Origin: Tanypteryx hageni | Lineage: Eukaryota; Arthropoda; Insecta; Odonata; Petaluridae | DNA length: 64,000 bases | Reading direction: 5' to 3' | Assembly: GCA_028673005.1 (NCBI GenBank) | Contig: CM054118.1 | Span: 61,685,401-61,749,400 of the forward strand | Part shown: piece after piece, positions 45,346 to 55,860 of the stretch | Position numbering within the stretch: the stretch's first letter is position 1 | Layout of the letters: the number at the start of each line of letters is the position of its first letter | Program-made: the position numbers and the translations under genes | The notes under the pieces: model-generated | Database searches by the model: none | The model's input: the letters and a program-made list of their open reading frames with translations, nothing else | Told to the model about the DNA's origin: nothing

Positions 45346-45780
45346 TACTCTCTCCATACCTAGTATAGGAGGAAGTAGTTTTTGTGAAAAAAAAATCAAT
45401 TTCGAGATTTCAACGGAAATACATGTTTTGAGGGTCCCTGAACACGTTTTGACCATTTTTCTATGATGTCTCTGTGTGATAGGAAATTCGTGGGCGCTCT
45501 AACTCAATGGCTATTAATCAGATCAACGCAAAAATTTTTATTTGGCATTTTTATTAAAGGAAAAAGCGTAACTTAGTTTTTGGCTAAATTCGGTCAATCA
45601 GAAGTGGGTGTTTATTCTTGTCGCTTATCCGTTTCCTTCAAATAATTGCTTTAATACTTGATCAATGTAAAACATTTAAGGAAAAAAAGTTATAGAAATT
45701 TAATTTTCTACAACTTTTATTCGAAACATTTTCTCATATAATGCATTGTTTGAGAGATATTTTAAATACCATATTTTTTA
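45346..45780 (+). repeat. Dispersed repeat family A, copy 3 (3'-truncated)
   Basis: Begins with the family palindrome (45346-45377) and follows copies 1 and 2 through tttctcatataatgcattgtttgagagat. It is then cut off and joined to unrelated DNA near 45780. More diverged than the other two. Confidence 0.7.
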
Positions 45781-46555
45781 GCAGGCTGTAGGTGCAACCT
45801 AAAATACACTTAATGCTCATTACTGCATGGGACACACCTCTAAATTTTGCCTTTAAAAAAATCAATTTTGAGGGTGGCAAGAGGTCACGAGTATGTCCAG
45901 GTCTCGTATTAATTAACTGAATTCGCAAATGCTACGTTCGATCATGTAATTTCGAACTTGTAATTGAAAACGTACGTACCCATTTCAAGTTGTCTTTCTG
46001 TGCTAAATAGTTTGGTATAATTGGTAAATGATGATAAGAAAGCGGTGCAAGGCAGATATACATAAGATTTAACGTAAAAAAATCTATTTGAGTCTCCTAT
46101 AAATTTTTCCTTACAGTAACATTGACTCCTGATACTCAAAGCGTAAATCATAAATTAAATAAAGCCTAAATAAACAAGGACCTGATTCTACCAAAATTTT
46201 ATACTATCACCACCACAAACTATCAAATGTGGAATAGAAATAAGATGAAGAATAGGAGGAAACAGTGAAGGAACAGAGGGAGACACGGAAGCGGGAGAGG
46301 AAGATAATATTTATATAATCTATCTTTTGACCCATGGTAGTCTCACACCACTCTCCGGCTCCCAAAAAACATGGAGAAGTCGACGTGACACTTTCGGCCG
46401 TGAGAAAATCACATTGGCGCCTGGATACGTGTTCTCCCAACCTATTCTTCCACAAACGGCATCCGCCCGCACCGTTGAATCCCCTCCACAAACTTCCCGT
46501 ATCCTACCCTCCCCTTTCGAATTATTGTTATTATTATTCCCATTCATTTTTCTCC
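45781..46555. other. Unassigned stretch
   Basis: 46330-46510 is moderately GC-rich with open frames on both strands but no domain. The rest is AT-rich. Confidence 0.4.
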
Positions 46556-46559
46556 CGCA

Positions 46560-47165
46560 GTTCCCTCGTGGTCCTGTCTCTTTTCCTCTTTCCTTCCTCT
46601 TCTACCTCCTTCTCTCTCCTCTAACTCCCTCCCTTCCCTCGATCTCACTCTCCTCCATCGCCCTCTCTTCTCTCTATTTACCTCTCTCCTCTATCTGTCT
46701 CTTCTATATCTCCCTCTTCATCCTTTATCTTTTTATCTCTCCTCTATTTCTCTCTCCTCTATCCCATCTATCTCCTCTACCTTCCTCTCTTTTCTCTATC
46801 TCCCTCTTTATTTTTTATCTCCCTCTTCATCCTTTATCTTCCTCTCTCTCTCCTCTATCTCCCTCTCTCTTCTCTATCTCCCTCTTCATCTTTGATCGCC
46901 CTCTCCATCCTCTATCTTACTCTCTCCTTAAATGTAAGAATGGACCTTCTGGTCTAAATTTCGCCCGAATAAAGACGATTATCTATCTATCTATCTATTT
47001 CTCCATTGTTTTTCTTTCCTTCTCTCGTTCTGTCTATTTTTTCCCTTTCCTCTCTCTCTCCCGCCCTCTTTCCCCCTCTTCCTTTTCCCACCTCTCTTAC
47101 CTCCTCTCTCTCCGCCCTCCCCCACCTCTCTTTGTACGCCCCCTCAATCCCTCCATCCACTACAC
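46560..47165. repeat. 0.6-kb polypyrimidine tract
   Basis: C/T-rich on plus, built from degenerate ctccctctctc and catcctttatct units, interrupted at 46931-46997 by a LINE tail. It generates a long plus-strand frame rich in Leu, Ser, Pro and Phe that is an artefact. Confidence 0.85.
46931..46997 (+). mobile_element. LINE 3' terminal fragment with hairpin and (TATC)n tail
   Basis: A small hairpin ggacc-ttct-ggtct (46942-46955) is followed by aataaag and a terminal (tatc) run (46979-46997). A hairpin near the end plus short tandem repeats is typical of CR1/L2/Crack-group 3' ends. It sits between two halves of the polypyrimidine tract. Confidence 0.5.
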
Positions 47166-48690
47166 GCACTGATGAATGTCTGTCCACCATACATAAATTG
47201 TTTTCTTCTCCTGACTCCTTAGAGTGGTCGCCCTCCCTTGACCTCTGTCCGAAATGGAGAATTAAATAAGGGAGTTGATGCCGTGCGAGCCAGTCCTCTT
47301 GCCCTCCTCCTATCTCCCTCCTCCTTCTCTCACCCCAACTTCACATCCTTCTCCTCCTACGCACCGCCCTCCACTCACCCCCTTTCAACCGCCCGCGAGG
47401 TGGGATTGTCTAATATGGAGTGACAAGACATCGGCTGAGACTCTAGGGTCGTCTATTCGCATCCCGAGGGTGACAGAACTTCATATTTGTTGGTGCACTT
47501 ATTGTTTAGCTTTCGCGTATAAAACAAGATGCCTCAGTGCACGTAATCGCTCTTTAATTTTTATCTCAAAGCAGGAGAAAGGAACCTTCCAAGAATACAG
47601 CGAGAATACGCGCAATAAATTTTCTCTTTAATTGCGAATTGAAATTCTGCACATAAAAAGGTTTGTTTTATATTAAAAGTGCTGTCACGCAGCTGACAAT
47701 AACCACGATGACTGGAAAGAAAAACAAAATAAAATAAATATTCGTCAAATGCTTCTTGCATATGGTATGAGATGGGAGGTTTGTCAACCCAATACACAAT
47801 AATGTAGTTAGGGAGGGGCGAACGGAGCGACCGTCGCGGGCGCCTATGCGAAAGAGCGCCATTGAATGTCTCAATCCGAAATTTTCTAATAAGTATTTTT
47901 TAAGAACTGTTGAATAGTAAATTATATACATGATAATAAATGTAACGTATTTTTTAAATTTGGTTCATAGTTAAAATTCTTGTTTTTATGATTTCCAAAA
48001 TCTGGGAGTTGTCTTCCTCACTTTCTCCGGTAAGGATTGTCTTCCTCACTTGCCCCGGCTGCCAAATATAATGACTACGTCAATGTCGATAATATTTGTT
48101 TTAAATACGAAGTTTCCATTTAATTGAAATTTTCGTCCAAGCACGTTTTAGTACACATAAAGGAAAAAGTAAAACTTACCGGTCGCAGCGTTTTCAGGAA
48201 TATATTATACCTATATATAATAGATATAGAAATTTTATGTCTATAGCATTACAAATGTCATGTAGAGTGGATATATTTAGCAATAAACTCAACTCGCAAA
48301 AACAAAAACTGGTATTACAACGTAGGCAGCTATTGAAAATTAATTTATTAATTAAATATTTTCGAAACGGCAAGGAGTGATTTCTCTTTGATATTTAACA
48401 GACACCCGTAAACATTGCCTTTTATATGGTGTAAGGAGACGTAAGTCATCTCCATTTAAACAACTTGAAGGGATTACATTAATATTTGTTGGAGAGGTGG
48501 GATCGAGGCACGACGACCAGCCGTATCCAAATGCAATTACCTCAGTCGTAGCATGAGAAATATCGCAAGGGTAAGGTGCGTGGTAATAGAAAAGGGATGG
48601 CGATGGAGTATAACAAGTTTTTGTCTGTATGGTGAGAAAATATATCTGACGCCGGGAAAGGTTTTTTTATAATTTTCTAATGCCGGTTTG
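47166..48690. other. Unassigned stretch
   Basis: CT-rich to about 47400, then AT-rich. A diverged short tandem duplication (ttgtcttcctcactt, twice at 48010-48055) is the only structure noted. A GC-rich patch at 47810-47860 resembles the end of an interspersed repeat but has no partner here. Confidence 0.4.
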
Positions 48691-48696
48691 GGGATT

Positions 48697-48975
48697 GTGG
48701 TGGCGGAGTGGTTAAAGCGTTGGCCTTCCACGCAGCGGTCTCGGATTCCAATCCGGCGGTCGGATTATTCATCACCGTTCCTTACTTTTGTGGTTTGAGA
48801 AGAACGCGAAAGTCAGTGCTCCGTCCTTTGGAAGGGACGTTAAGCAGTTACTCCCCTTGGTGCGCTTTGTAAAGAGTAGGCATATGCCGGCACCGGGTTT
48901 CCCTTCTCTCTTCTGTGTCAATTTTGTAAGTAAAGTCACGGAGATAATAGTCCAAGAGGCTGATTTGTCAGTTAA
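48697..48975 (+). mobile_element. tRNA-derived SINE
   Basis: tRNA-like head with A-box tggcggagtgg (48701-48711) and a degenerate B-box ggattccaatcc (48743-48754), followed by a GC-richer body (ttggaagggacgttaagcag at 48827-48846, gtaggcatatgccggcacc). I recall a similar ggacgttaag-containing body in arthropod SINEs; this is memory, not a search. The boundaries, especially the 3' end, are approximate. Confidence 0.6.
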
Positions 48976-49109
48976 ACACACACACACACCCACTCTAATC
49001 CAGTTAATGAATCCACGAGTCAGCGTTTTTGGTTTCTGCTTAGTTTATCAATCCGGTGATCACTGGTTTCCAAAGGAAACATAGCTTTATGAAATGGTCC
49101 TTTTTCTAT

Positions 49110-49131
49110 ATGTGTGTGTGTATGTGTGTGT
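49110..49131. repeat. (TG)n microsatellite
   Basis: tgtgtgtgtgta-type run directly before family E copy 2; a CA run lies at 48977-48990. Confidence 0.85.
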
Positions 49132-49560
49132 CCCCCCACTAACGACTTTTGCACCAATGGACCGATTTTCACGAAACTTGGTATGATGCTCGTGCTACCA
49201 GGGCCCACCTCCGGACTATATTTTATTTGGCGAAGATTGAAATCCCAGGTTTGATTCCAGAAACTTTTTTTCCCTCTTTGTTTTACATAGGAAGTCACAA
49301 ATCCATCGTGCAGGGATTTTTTCTTTAATACTTTAAAATATCTTACAATTGTGATATCGGAGCGAGGTTTGTACTGTTCTAAGGGGAAATGAATGTAAAT
49401 TCTAATTCTTATCATCGAATTTTGAAAATTTATTGTATTTTCTTGAATTTCTTCTAAAACAGAGACTTTTGGGTTTTAAATCGCATTTTATCGGATTGTT
49501 GCCATGGAGACGATTATTACCGAACTCGGCTTGAGCATAGACGAGTGAATAAATGGGTTA
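49131..49560 (+). repeat. Dispersed repeat family E, copy 2
   Basis: Counterpart of 28849-29300. Contains aatcccaggtttgattccag (B-box-like) and acaaatccatcgtgcaggg. Confidence 0.65.
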
Positions 49561-49960
49561 TTTTCTTTTCCGGTCGACTACCCTTCAGCAATGGACAGTT
49601 GATCCAGACATGTTAGCGTATAAACAGTAACATTTATTAAATTCGTTTATTTACAAAAAATGCACAGAAAGAGATTTTGACATTGTTTTTAGTATTTTAA
49701 ACCTGATAATGGTCTATTAATTTGCTTTCCAATTTTTCTCTATCCTTGATAAACTATGAATTACAAATGGTATTAGGGTATGGGAATTCCTTGGAATGAC
49801 ACACATACTGAAACATTTCCTGTCAATATAAGTAATCAATTCGGGACGTCAACTTTGGGAAACCAGCCTGCATTAGTCCTGGTTTGGACTTCTTGTATCT
49901 CTTTAAATAATGAGCTAAGAAATCCGGTCACGCTAGACTAATACGAACTATGTACTTATG
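49561..49960. other. Unassigned stretch
   Basis: Nothing recognised between repeat families E and D. Confidence 0.4.
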
Positions 49961-50310
49961 ACTGCCTGTAATGCTATTTTTGACTAACCTTTCAAGTAGG
50001 TAGAAGATAGAAATTTGGTAGAAATGTTTGATTCTTATAGTAAAAGCCATTTACGAAAAAATAATCCCCAAAAAAGACCCGAGTAAATAATTTCTGTTTC
50101 ACATAAGATAACATGTAATATAGGATAACACGTAAAAATCGATTTTTAGACTTACAGGCTTTTACTTTTTGGCAAATTAAAATTAGAAAGAATTAACCTA
50201 CGATATTCGGACCTAAACCGTCTTAAAGATAAATAAATAATCTTTCTTATTTTTATCGTCACATTTCGCTTACGATTTTAAATCGCTCAAGTAATACGTT
50301 TAAGTTATAT
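49961..50310 (+). repeat. Dispersed repeat family D, copy 2
   Basis: Aligns with 39025-39400. It has lost most of the gggttcgactccag motif and carries a short internal duplication, ataagataacatgtaa/ataggataacacgtaa. Confidence 0.8.
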
Positions 50311-50439
50311 TTATTGGAAAAATTTAAGCTTTTTAACGATAAGTTGCCTTGGTGACCGTGTCATTGTTAGACTTCGAGATTTTATTGTCGTCTCAATCCT
50401 TATTCTATACACTTAAGGAAATCGTGCTTTGAAAGCTTT

Positions 50440-50740
50440 AATAGGAGAGAGAGAGGAAGAAAAAGGAGAGAGACAGAGGAGGGAGAGATACATAGACAAT
50501 GTTCCTTAATAGGGCGAGATTGGGACTAGAAAGTCAATTTTTCCAGAGAAGTGAGAGAGGGAGGGAGAGATGGTTAGGGAGAGAGAGATAATAAGAGAGA
50601 AAGAAAGGGAGACAGAGAAGGAGGGAGAGATAGCTAATGGTCTTTATTAGGACGAGATTGAGACTAGGAAGTCGTTCTTTTCAGAGGAGAGAGGGAAAGA
50701 GGTAGGGAGGAGGATGCGAGAGAGGAAGAGAGGCAAGTGA
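50440..50740. repeat. Polypurine tract with a duplicated 136-bp unit
   Basis: GA-rich blocks alternate with aatgttccttaatagggcga (about 50499) and aatggtctttattaggacga (about 50635). These are two diverged copies about 136 bp apart. Confidence 0.7.
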
Positions 50741-51002
50741 TGCCGGGCAATTGCGCTAGTATATATATAATATATATATAGATAATTAGGACATATTCAA
50801 GCATCCATAAGCTACTTTTGTTGAGGCTTAATCCCCGTATGCGTGAGCGGAAATAACATGCCATTTTTTAAAAATAAATACAATTTGGTGCCGTTTAATC
50901 CCAAGTTATTTAATTTTATAAATTTTATACTATTGTTTCTGAATTTTGTAAGACGTTTAAATGCCCATATTATTAATGGGTTATGATAAATTTTGTCTAT
51001 AA

Positions 51003-51160
51003 CAGGGGTGTGCAACTTAAGGTACGCGTACTACCCCTGGCACGCAAAGATGTTTTACATGATACACTAATTCACGAAAATTCAAGTAATATGTTTTTTT
51101 GTATAGAAGAATTTTGTTTTCCTTTTTATTGTACATTTTACTGTAATAATTTTCATCACG
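51003..51160 (+). mobile_element. hAT-type terminal fragment
   Basis: caggggtgtgcaacttaagg at 51003 has the form of a hAT end (CAGGGGTG followed by a GC-rich subterminal part), but no matching right end was found downstream. It is probably a truncated older element into which the MITE at 51169 inserted. Confidence 0.35.
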
Positions 51161-51168
51161 TTCATGAT

Positions 51169-51419
51169 CAGAACCGGGACAAGAGGTAGGAGAGTGAGGC
51201 ACCCGCCTAGAGCTTACCACGCCTAGGGGTGTAACAAATTACAATTTCAATTTTTAAGTATAACGTTTTATGTTATAAAATAGATTTTATATATTTTATT
51301 TCACCTCTACATTGTAAATAAAATAGTTTTGAGAGAAAGTTGTGTACTATATTTCAATAGGAGGGAGGCAGGATCTTCAAACCTAGCCTAGGGCGCAAAA
51401 ATGTCTTGTCCTGGCTCTG
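51169..51419. mobile_element. hAT MITE, 251 bp
   Basis: Inverted ends cagaaccgggacaag (left) and cagagccaggacaag (right, read inward), with target duplications ttcatgat (51161-51168) and ttcatgaa (51420-51427), 7 of 8 identical. Internal cacccgcctag and cctagggcg motifs lie near the two ends. Non-coding. Confidence 0.8.
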
Positions 51420-51427
51420 TTCATGAA

Positions 51428-53030
51428 GTCTCTTATTATTAGAATCTTATTTAACGCGCGGTCACAAATTTTGAACACTGAAAACAATGCACGTAATAGA
51501 AAAAACATTTCCGATCTCTGGTTCTGGTCGTAAGTCTTTAACCGAGGGTCGATTGTTTTTTAAAGGAAAGTGAGACAAATATTCTCTATAGTCAGCCTTC
51601 TTCCCTTATTGATTTTTCAATATGTTCCTGCAGAGGGGTTACGAAAAAGAATTTGATTTGTTTCCGTTTAAAGAGTAGCTTTTCATTATTCAATATAGAA
51701 TAAGCAGCGGCCATAATCAGCTGCAATATCCGAAATGATTCTTCATCTAACTACAACAATCCAGTCCTGCACGAGGTTCTGGCGAGCTGGGTGACTGCTC
51801 GGGGCGTCAATATTTGGGGGAGAAAATAGAGGGTTTCCTAAGCCATGTATCTATATATTATTTGCGAGTAGGCAAATATTGGCAAGCGATGGATATCCCC
51901 TGAACGGGTTGCCACCAGGATAGTATTTTAAAAATATTTTAGTCGTAATCGCTTCAATTTTCCCAGTTGTTTAAAGCGACTAAATTGTTATGTTATTTTT
52001 GTGAATATTTTTTAACTGAAGGGGGTCCTGAAATGGCTCCTTTTCCTGGGCGCCAACATGCCCCGGTCCAGTACAGCCTGCTATCTCTGCAACCCGTTCA
52101 TCTTATGAATAGCAGAGTGAAATTAATTAACACCTCTAAAATGATGACTAGTCTGAGAACGAAATTAAAACTTCATCAATAGCAAGGCCTGCTTGAAAAC
52201 AAACATACTAAAGGAGAAGATAAAATTAAAACGGGATGGATAATTATTTTTTAGAAGCTCAACTTCATTTCTCTTTCCCTCCGTGAAACCTCGACGTTTC
52301 AAAATGTTTTGAGTACAGTGTGCACCAATTTCTCCGCAAGCACCCGAAGAGAATTCATTGGCTCGGATGCGCGTTTATCAAATTTTATAGGGCAGTTAAG
52401 TCGGCTTACGCGGCGATGACAATTTATTCACGGGTGTCTCGTCCGCCTGGTAGCGACTGCGACACCTGGGGTGGCTCTCGGATTTAAGGCCATCCCGTGA
52501 AAGAACGACGGAAGGAGGGGGATGGGAGGGGGGGAGGGGAGCATGGCGATGTAAGGGGGACGAGGGGAAGGGGATTCATCCCTCCCTTCGGCATTCAAAA
52601 GCGCGGATCGAGGAGTCCCTGCGCGTAAATTGTATCCCGGAGATGGTCGCGTGAAAAGAGCGTGTCGTTGTAATAATGTCACCGCGACCTTTTCAATGCG
52701 AGAATTACATTCCCTTATTTACGCTTCGAGGGAGGATATTACGCGCGAAGGAAATGGACAGCATTCATACGGCCCGAAAATTACTAACGCGCGACCATTG
52801 TCATTCCAACCGATTCGTTAAGGAATCAACGATTGGGCTTTAATGTTACTATGCTTTAGCGAGTTCTTTTAGCTCTAATTTAACTTTAAAAGTATATTTA
52901 TTGCAAATAAGACGCCCGAAATATTTAAATCACAGGCAATAGGGAAAAAATTATTGGAAATGGAAAATGACTCAAAGGAGACATTTTTTTTTTTAGGCGT
53001 TCTCTAACAGCAAATAGGTAATAGCGGAAC
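51428..53030. other. Unassigned stretch with GC-rich island 52380-52820
   Basis: 51960-52190 contains a GC-richer segment resembling a repeat tail. 52380-52820 is CpG-rich with a G-rich purine run (52500-52580). An exon-like 56-bp segment at 52410-52465 (minus) is a finding. No gene can be supported. Confidence 0.4.
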
Positions 53031-53266
53031 GCCTTATTGGCACGTCTGCTCCGTCCATCCGTCCGTCGTAACTTTCATCTCCTAAACCGCTGGACAGATT
53101 TTAATTTAATTAAGTATGAGTTATAGTTATTAAAATTTATCGCCCAATTGCGATTTTCAACTGAATCCGTCAATTATAACTTCCACTTAACATGATTACT
53201 TTAATAAACTTATACTCGCATCTCGTTAAATGTCATCCGTCAAGGAACAATGAAATACCAAACTTT
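53031..53266 (+). repeat. Leader of the 220-bp tandem-repeat element
   Basis: ccgtccatccgtccgtcg followed by aactttcatctcctaaaccg and ggacagattttaattt. This style of leader is common in arthropod non-autonomous elements. It runs directly into the tandem array. Confidence 0.4.
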
Positions 53267-53860
53267 TCTCTCCCTAGCTCTTATATGATCAGTAAGGTAT
53301 AGATTAAAACCTTTATTCGGATAGAGAACAACATTTACTACAAGAAAGTCCGCAAGGCCCTATACTTACGAGTTATAGTTTTGGAGATAGAAATTCGAGA
53401 AAATCCCGCGCAAAACTTCGCATATTTTCTTTACATCGATCTCTAAGACGGTTCTCTCGGCAAACAACACTTAAAATCCATGTTTTTCTCTCCCACGCCC
53501 TTATATGATCTGTGAGGTAAAGTTTCTAAAAGTTATTCGGATAGAGGGCATTTACTACAAGATAGTCCCCGAGACCATATAATTACGACTTATGACTTCA
53601 GAGATAAAAATTCGAGTTAATCCCAAAAAAAAAAATTGGCATACTTTGTTTACATCGGTCGCGAAGACGGTTCTCTCAGCAAACAACAATTAAAAATCCA
53701 TATATTGCTCTCCCATTCTCTTATATGATCTGTGAGGTATAGATTAAAAAATGTATTTGGATAGAGAACAACATTTACTAAAAGATAATTCCCAAGACCA
53801 TATGATTACGACTTATAGTTTCGGAGATAAAAATTCGAGAGTCGCCCAATCTTTCGATAT
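53267..53860 (+). repeat. Tandem array, three units of about 220 bp
   Basis: The marker ttatatgatc recurs at 53281, 53501 and 53721, exactly 220 bp apart. Each unit also carries a tgaggtatag-like word, atttactacaagat, a (g/c)agataaaaattcgag block and acatcg(g/a)tc. The third unit is incomplete. Units are clearly diverged. An inverted relative is at 17785-18105. Confidence 0.85.
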
Positions 53861-55799
53861 CGTTTCATGCGTACATATTTCCCATTAAGAACGCCTTTGA
53901 AATCTCTGTGTATTCCATTTATGGGGTATACTTTTCTATCTTGTTATGTATGCTATGCATCGATAAATTTCTGAAGTCCGTGGAGACATTTATAATTTCC
54001 TGAAAATGCGACTATAAAAACATTTCATCGAATATTTAAGCCAAATTAAGAATACAGAGGCCGTTAAATTGCTTCTTAGTTTGCTATCCCTATGATTTTT
54101 TTAATCCTTTGTCACCATATAGAAAATGTAATTTTTGCCTTTCTTGAGTTTGCACATCCTGTATGAAGTTAAGGAGGAATATCTTATTAACTACAGCTTT
54201 CCTTGCTTAAATTCGGGTATATTATTAGTACGGCGCATTCTTAAGTACTATTAATCAAAATAAAACATTGCTAGTAAGAGGATAAATTTATACAAAAATA
54301 TTTACTTGATCCGTTTTACTCTGACAATGAGACTGTTTTCACTATTGGATAATACATGGCTCGTATGCAGCCAGAATATCTTGACCGTAAACACAGATGA
54401 GTAAAGGCCAAAACGTGACATCCGGATTTAAAAATAGAATTTATCTTCGTATGTGCAGTCATATTGGACCGACATAAAATACGTAAGAAACTTCAAATCG
54501 TCTAAGTTTAAGTTTACATGAAGTTTTATACCGAATATTATATAGTGCGTACTTCATATATACAATGGAACAACAGAGAATAACGCTGAGTTATAATTCG
54601 TATGAATGACGTAGTCATATGAAAAAAAGAAATGCCCCATCTAATTTAAAACACGTGTCTCGTAAAGAGCTGGCGTCGATAATTAAACTCAGAACTCAGA
54701 CTAGCATCAAAGAGATCCGACATGCACGAAGGGCAGTCGAATGAAAACTTAAAAAGATTCAAATATCACATGCGCTTATCTTTTTTTTGCTGGCGAAAGG
54801 AACGGGAGTTAATAGAAACTCGGCTTCAACGATCTAGACCCATAAAGAAGCGTGAACGATTTCTGGTGAAAAAAAGGAAGGAGAAGAGGCCGCAACAATC
54901 CATTCCACGTCGAACCATTTTCGTCACCGAAAAAAAACTAGAGCGTTATTAGGCGTTTGCGGACCATCAAAATGCCGAACAATGAAATCGTCTAGAAACC
55001 AATTCCGTCGGTTCCTTCAGTGATATCTACTCTGTTGATGTCGTTACCGACTGGCGGGCCGATCAATTGCAGCATTCATGGCGGGACGTCATTAATTAAA
55101 AAGGGGGTCTTATTTTCCAAAGCCGCCTCGCCCTCCACGCCCCTTTTTTTCTATCGTTCCACGTCATTTGCGCGCCCTCTCTATGCCTCGGTCCGCCTCT
55201 ACTCTTTCTTCCTCTCTCCCTTTCTCCATCGCGCTCTGCCGCGTTCTTTTGTTTTCTTACCTTTCCCTCTCGCCGCCTCCTTAATTCCACTCGCTGACTC
55301 TGCGAAATCCAATCGGAGATATCTCTTATCTCGCCATAATAGGAAGCGGGAGGTCCGAATGATATTGTCCACGGATCGATACGTGTATTCTTTGGGTGGT
55401 GCGCTTGGCAGAGCCGCGGTATGGAGGGCAAATGAAAGCCGATAATCGGTCCGGACTTGCGAGCAAGCTAAATATTACGCGCAATGTTAGCTTCGTTATT
55501 AGACATCCTGATCGATGAGTTAATATTTACGGCGCGGTCGTGGCATTTTCACCACCACCACCAAGCGCAGTTTATCAAAGATTGTCATTGTAAGCGTATC
55601 TAGCAATCGGATAATAGAGCCAATTGCATAGTTTTATTTTTACGATTATACTGATATTTTTGAAGGAAAAGAACTTATTTCAAGTAAAAGTTTAAGACAA
55701 ATGAACTGATATTCAACTTCCCTCGATACATTTCAATTTTTAGATTTTCTAACGAAGAGGAAATATTTTCCTCGGCTTTGGATCCAATGACTGATCTGA

Positions 55800-55800
<1 letters not shown>
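53861..55800. other. Unassigned stretch with non-repetitive CpG-containing island 54950-55560
   Basis: AT-rich to 54700. The island contains a CT-rich core (55120-55280) and flanking unique sequence. Open frames in the core are composition-driven. No gene recognised. Confidence 0.4.
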
Positions 55801-55843
<43 letters not shown>

Positions 55844-55860
55844 GTATATAGTTATATATA
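55801..55860. repeat. (TA)n microsatellite
   Basis: About 20 uninterrupted TA units, then a short imperfect continuation. Confidence 0.95.

Noticed and set aside
46327..47172. 281-codon plus-strand open frame
   Set aside because: Most of it is Leu/Ser/Pro/Phe translated from a CT-rich tract, with a LINE tail in the middle; no domain and no codon signal.
47810..47860. hAT or LINE end (gggaggggcgaacggagcga)
   Set aside because: GC-rich and repeat-like, but no inverted partner, target duplication or second copy in the window.
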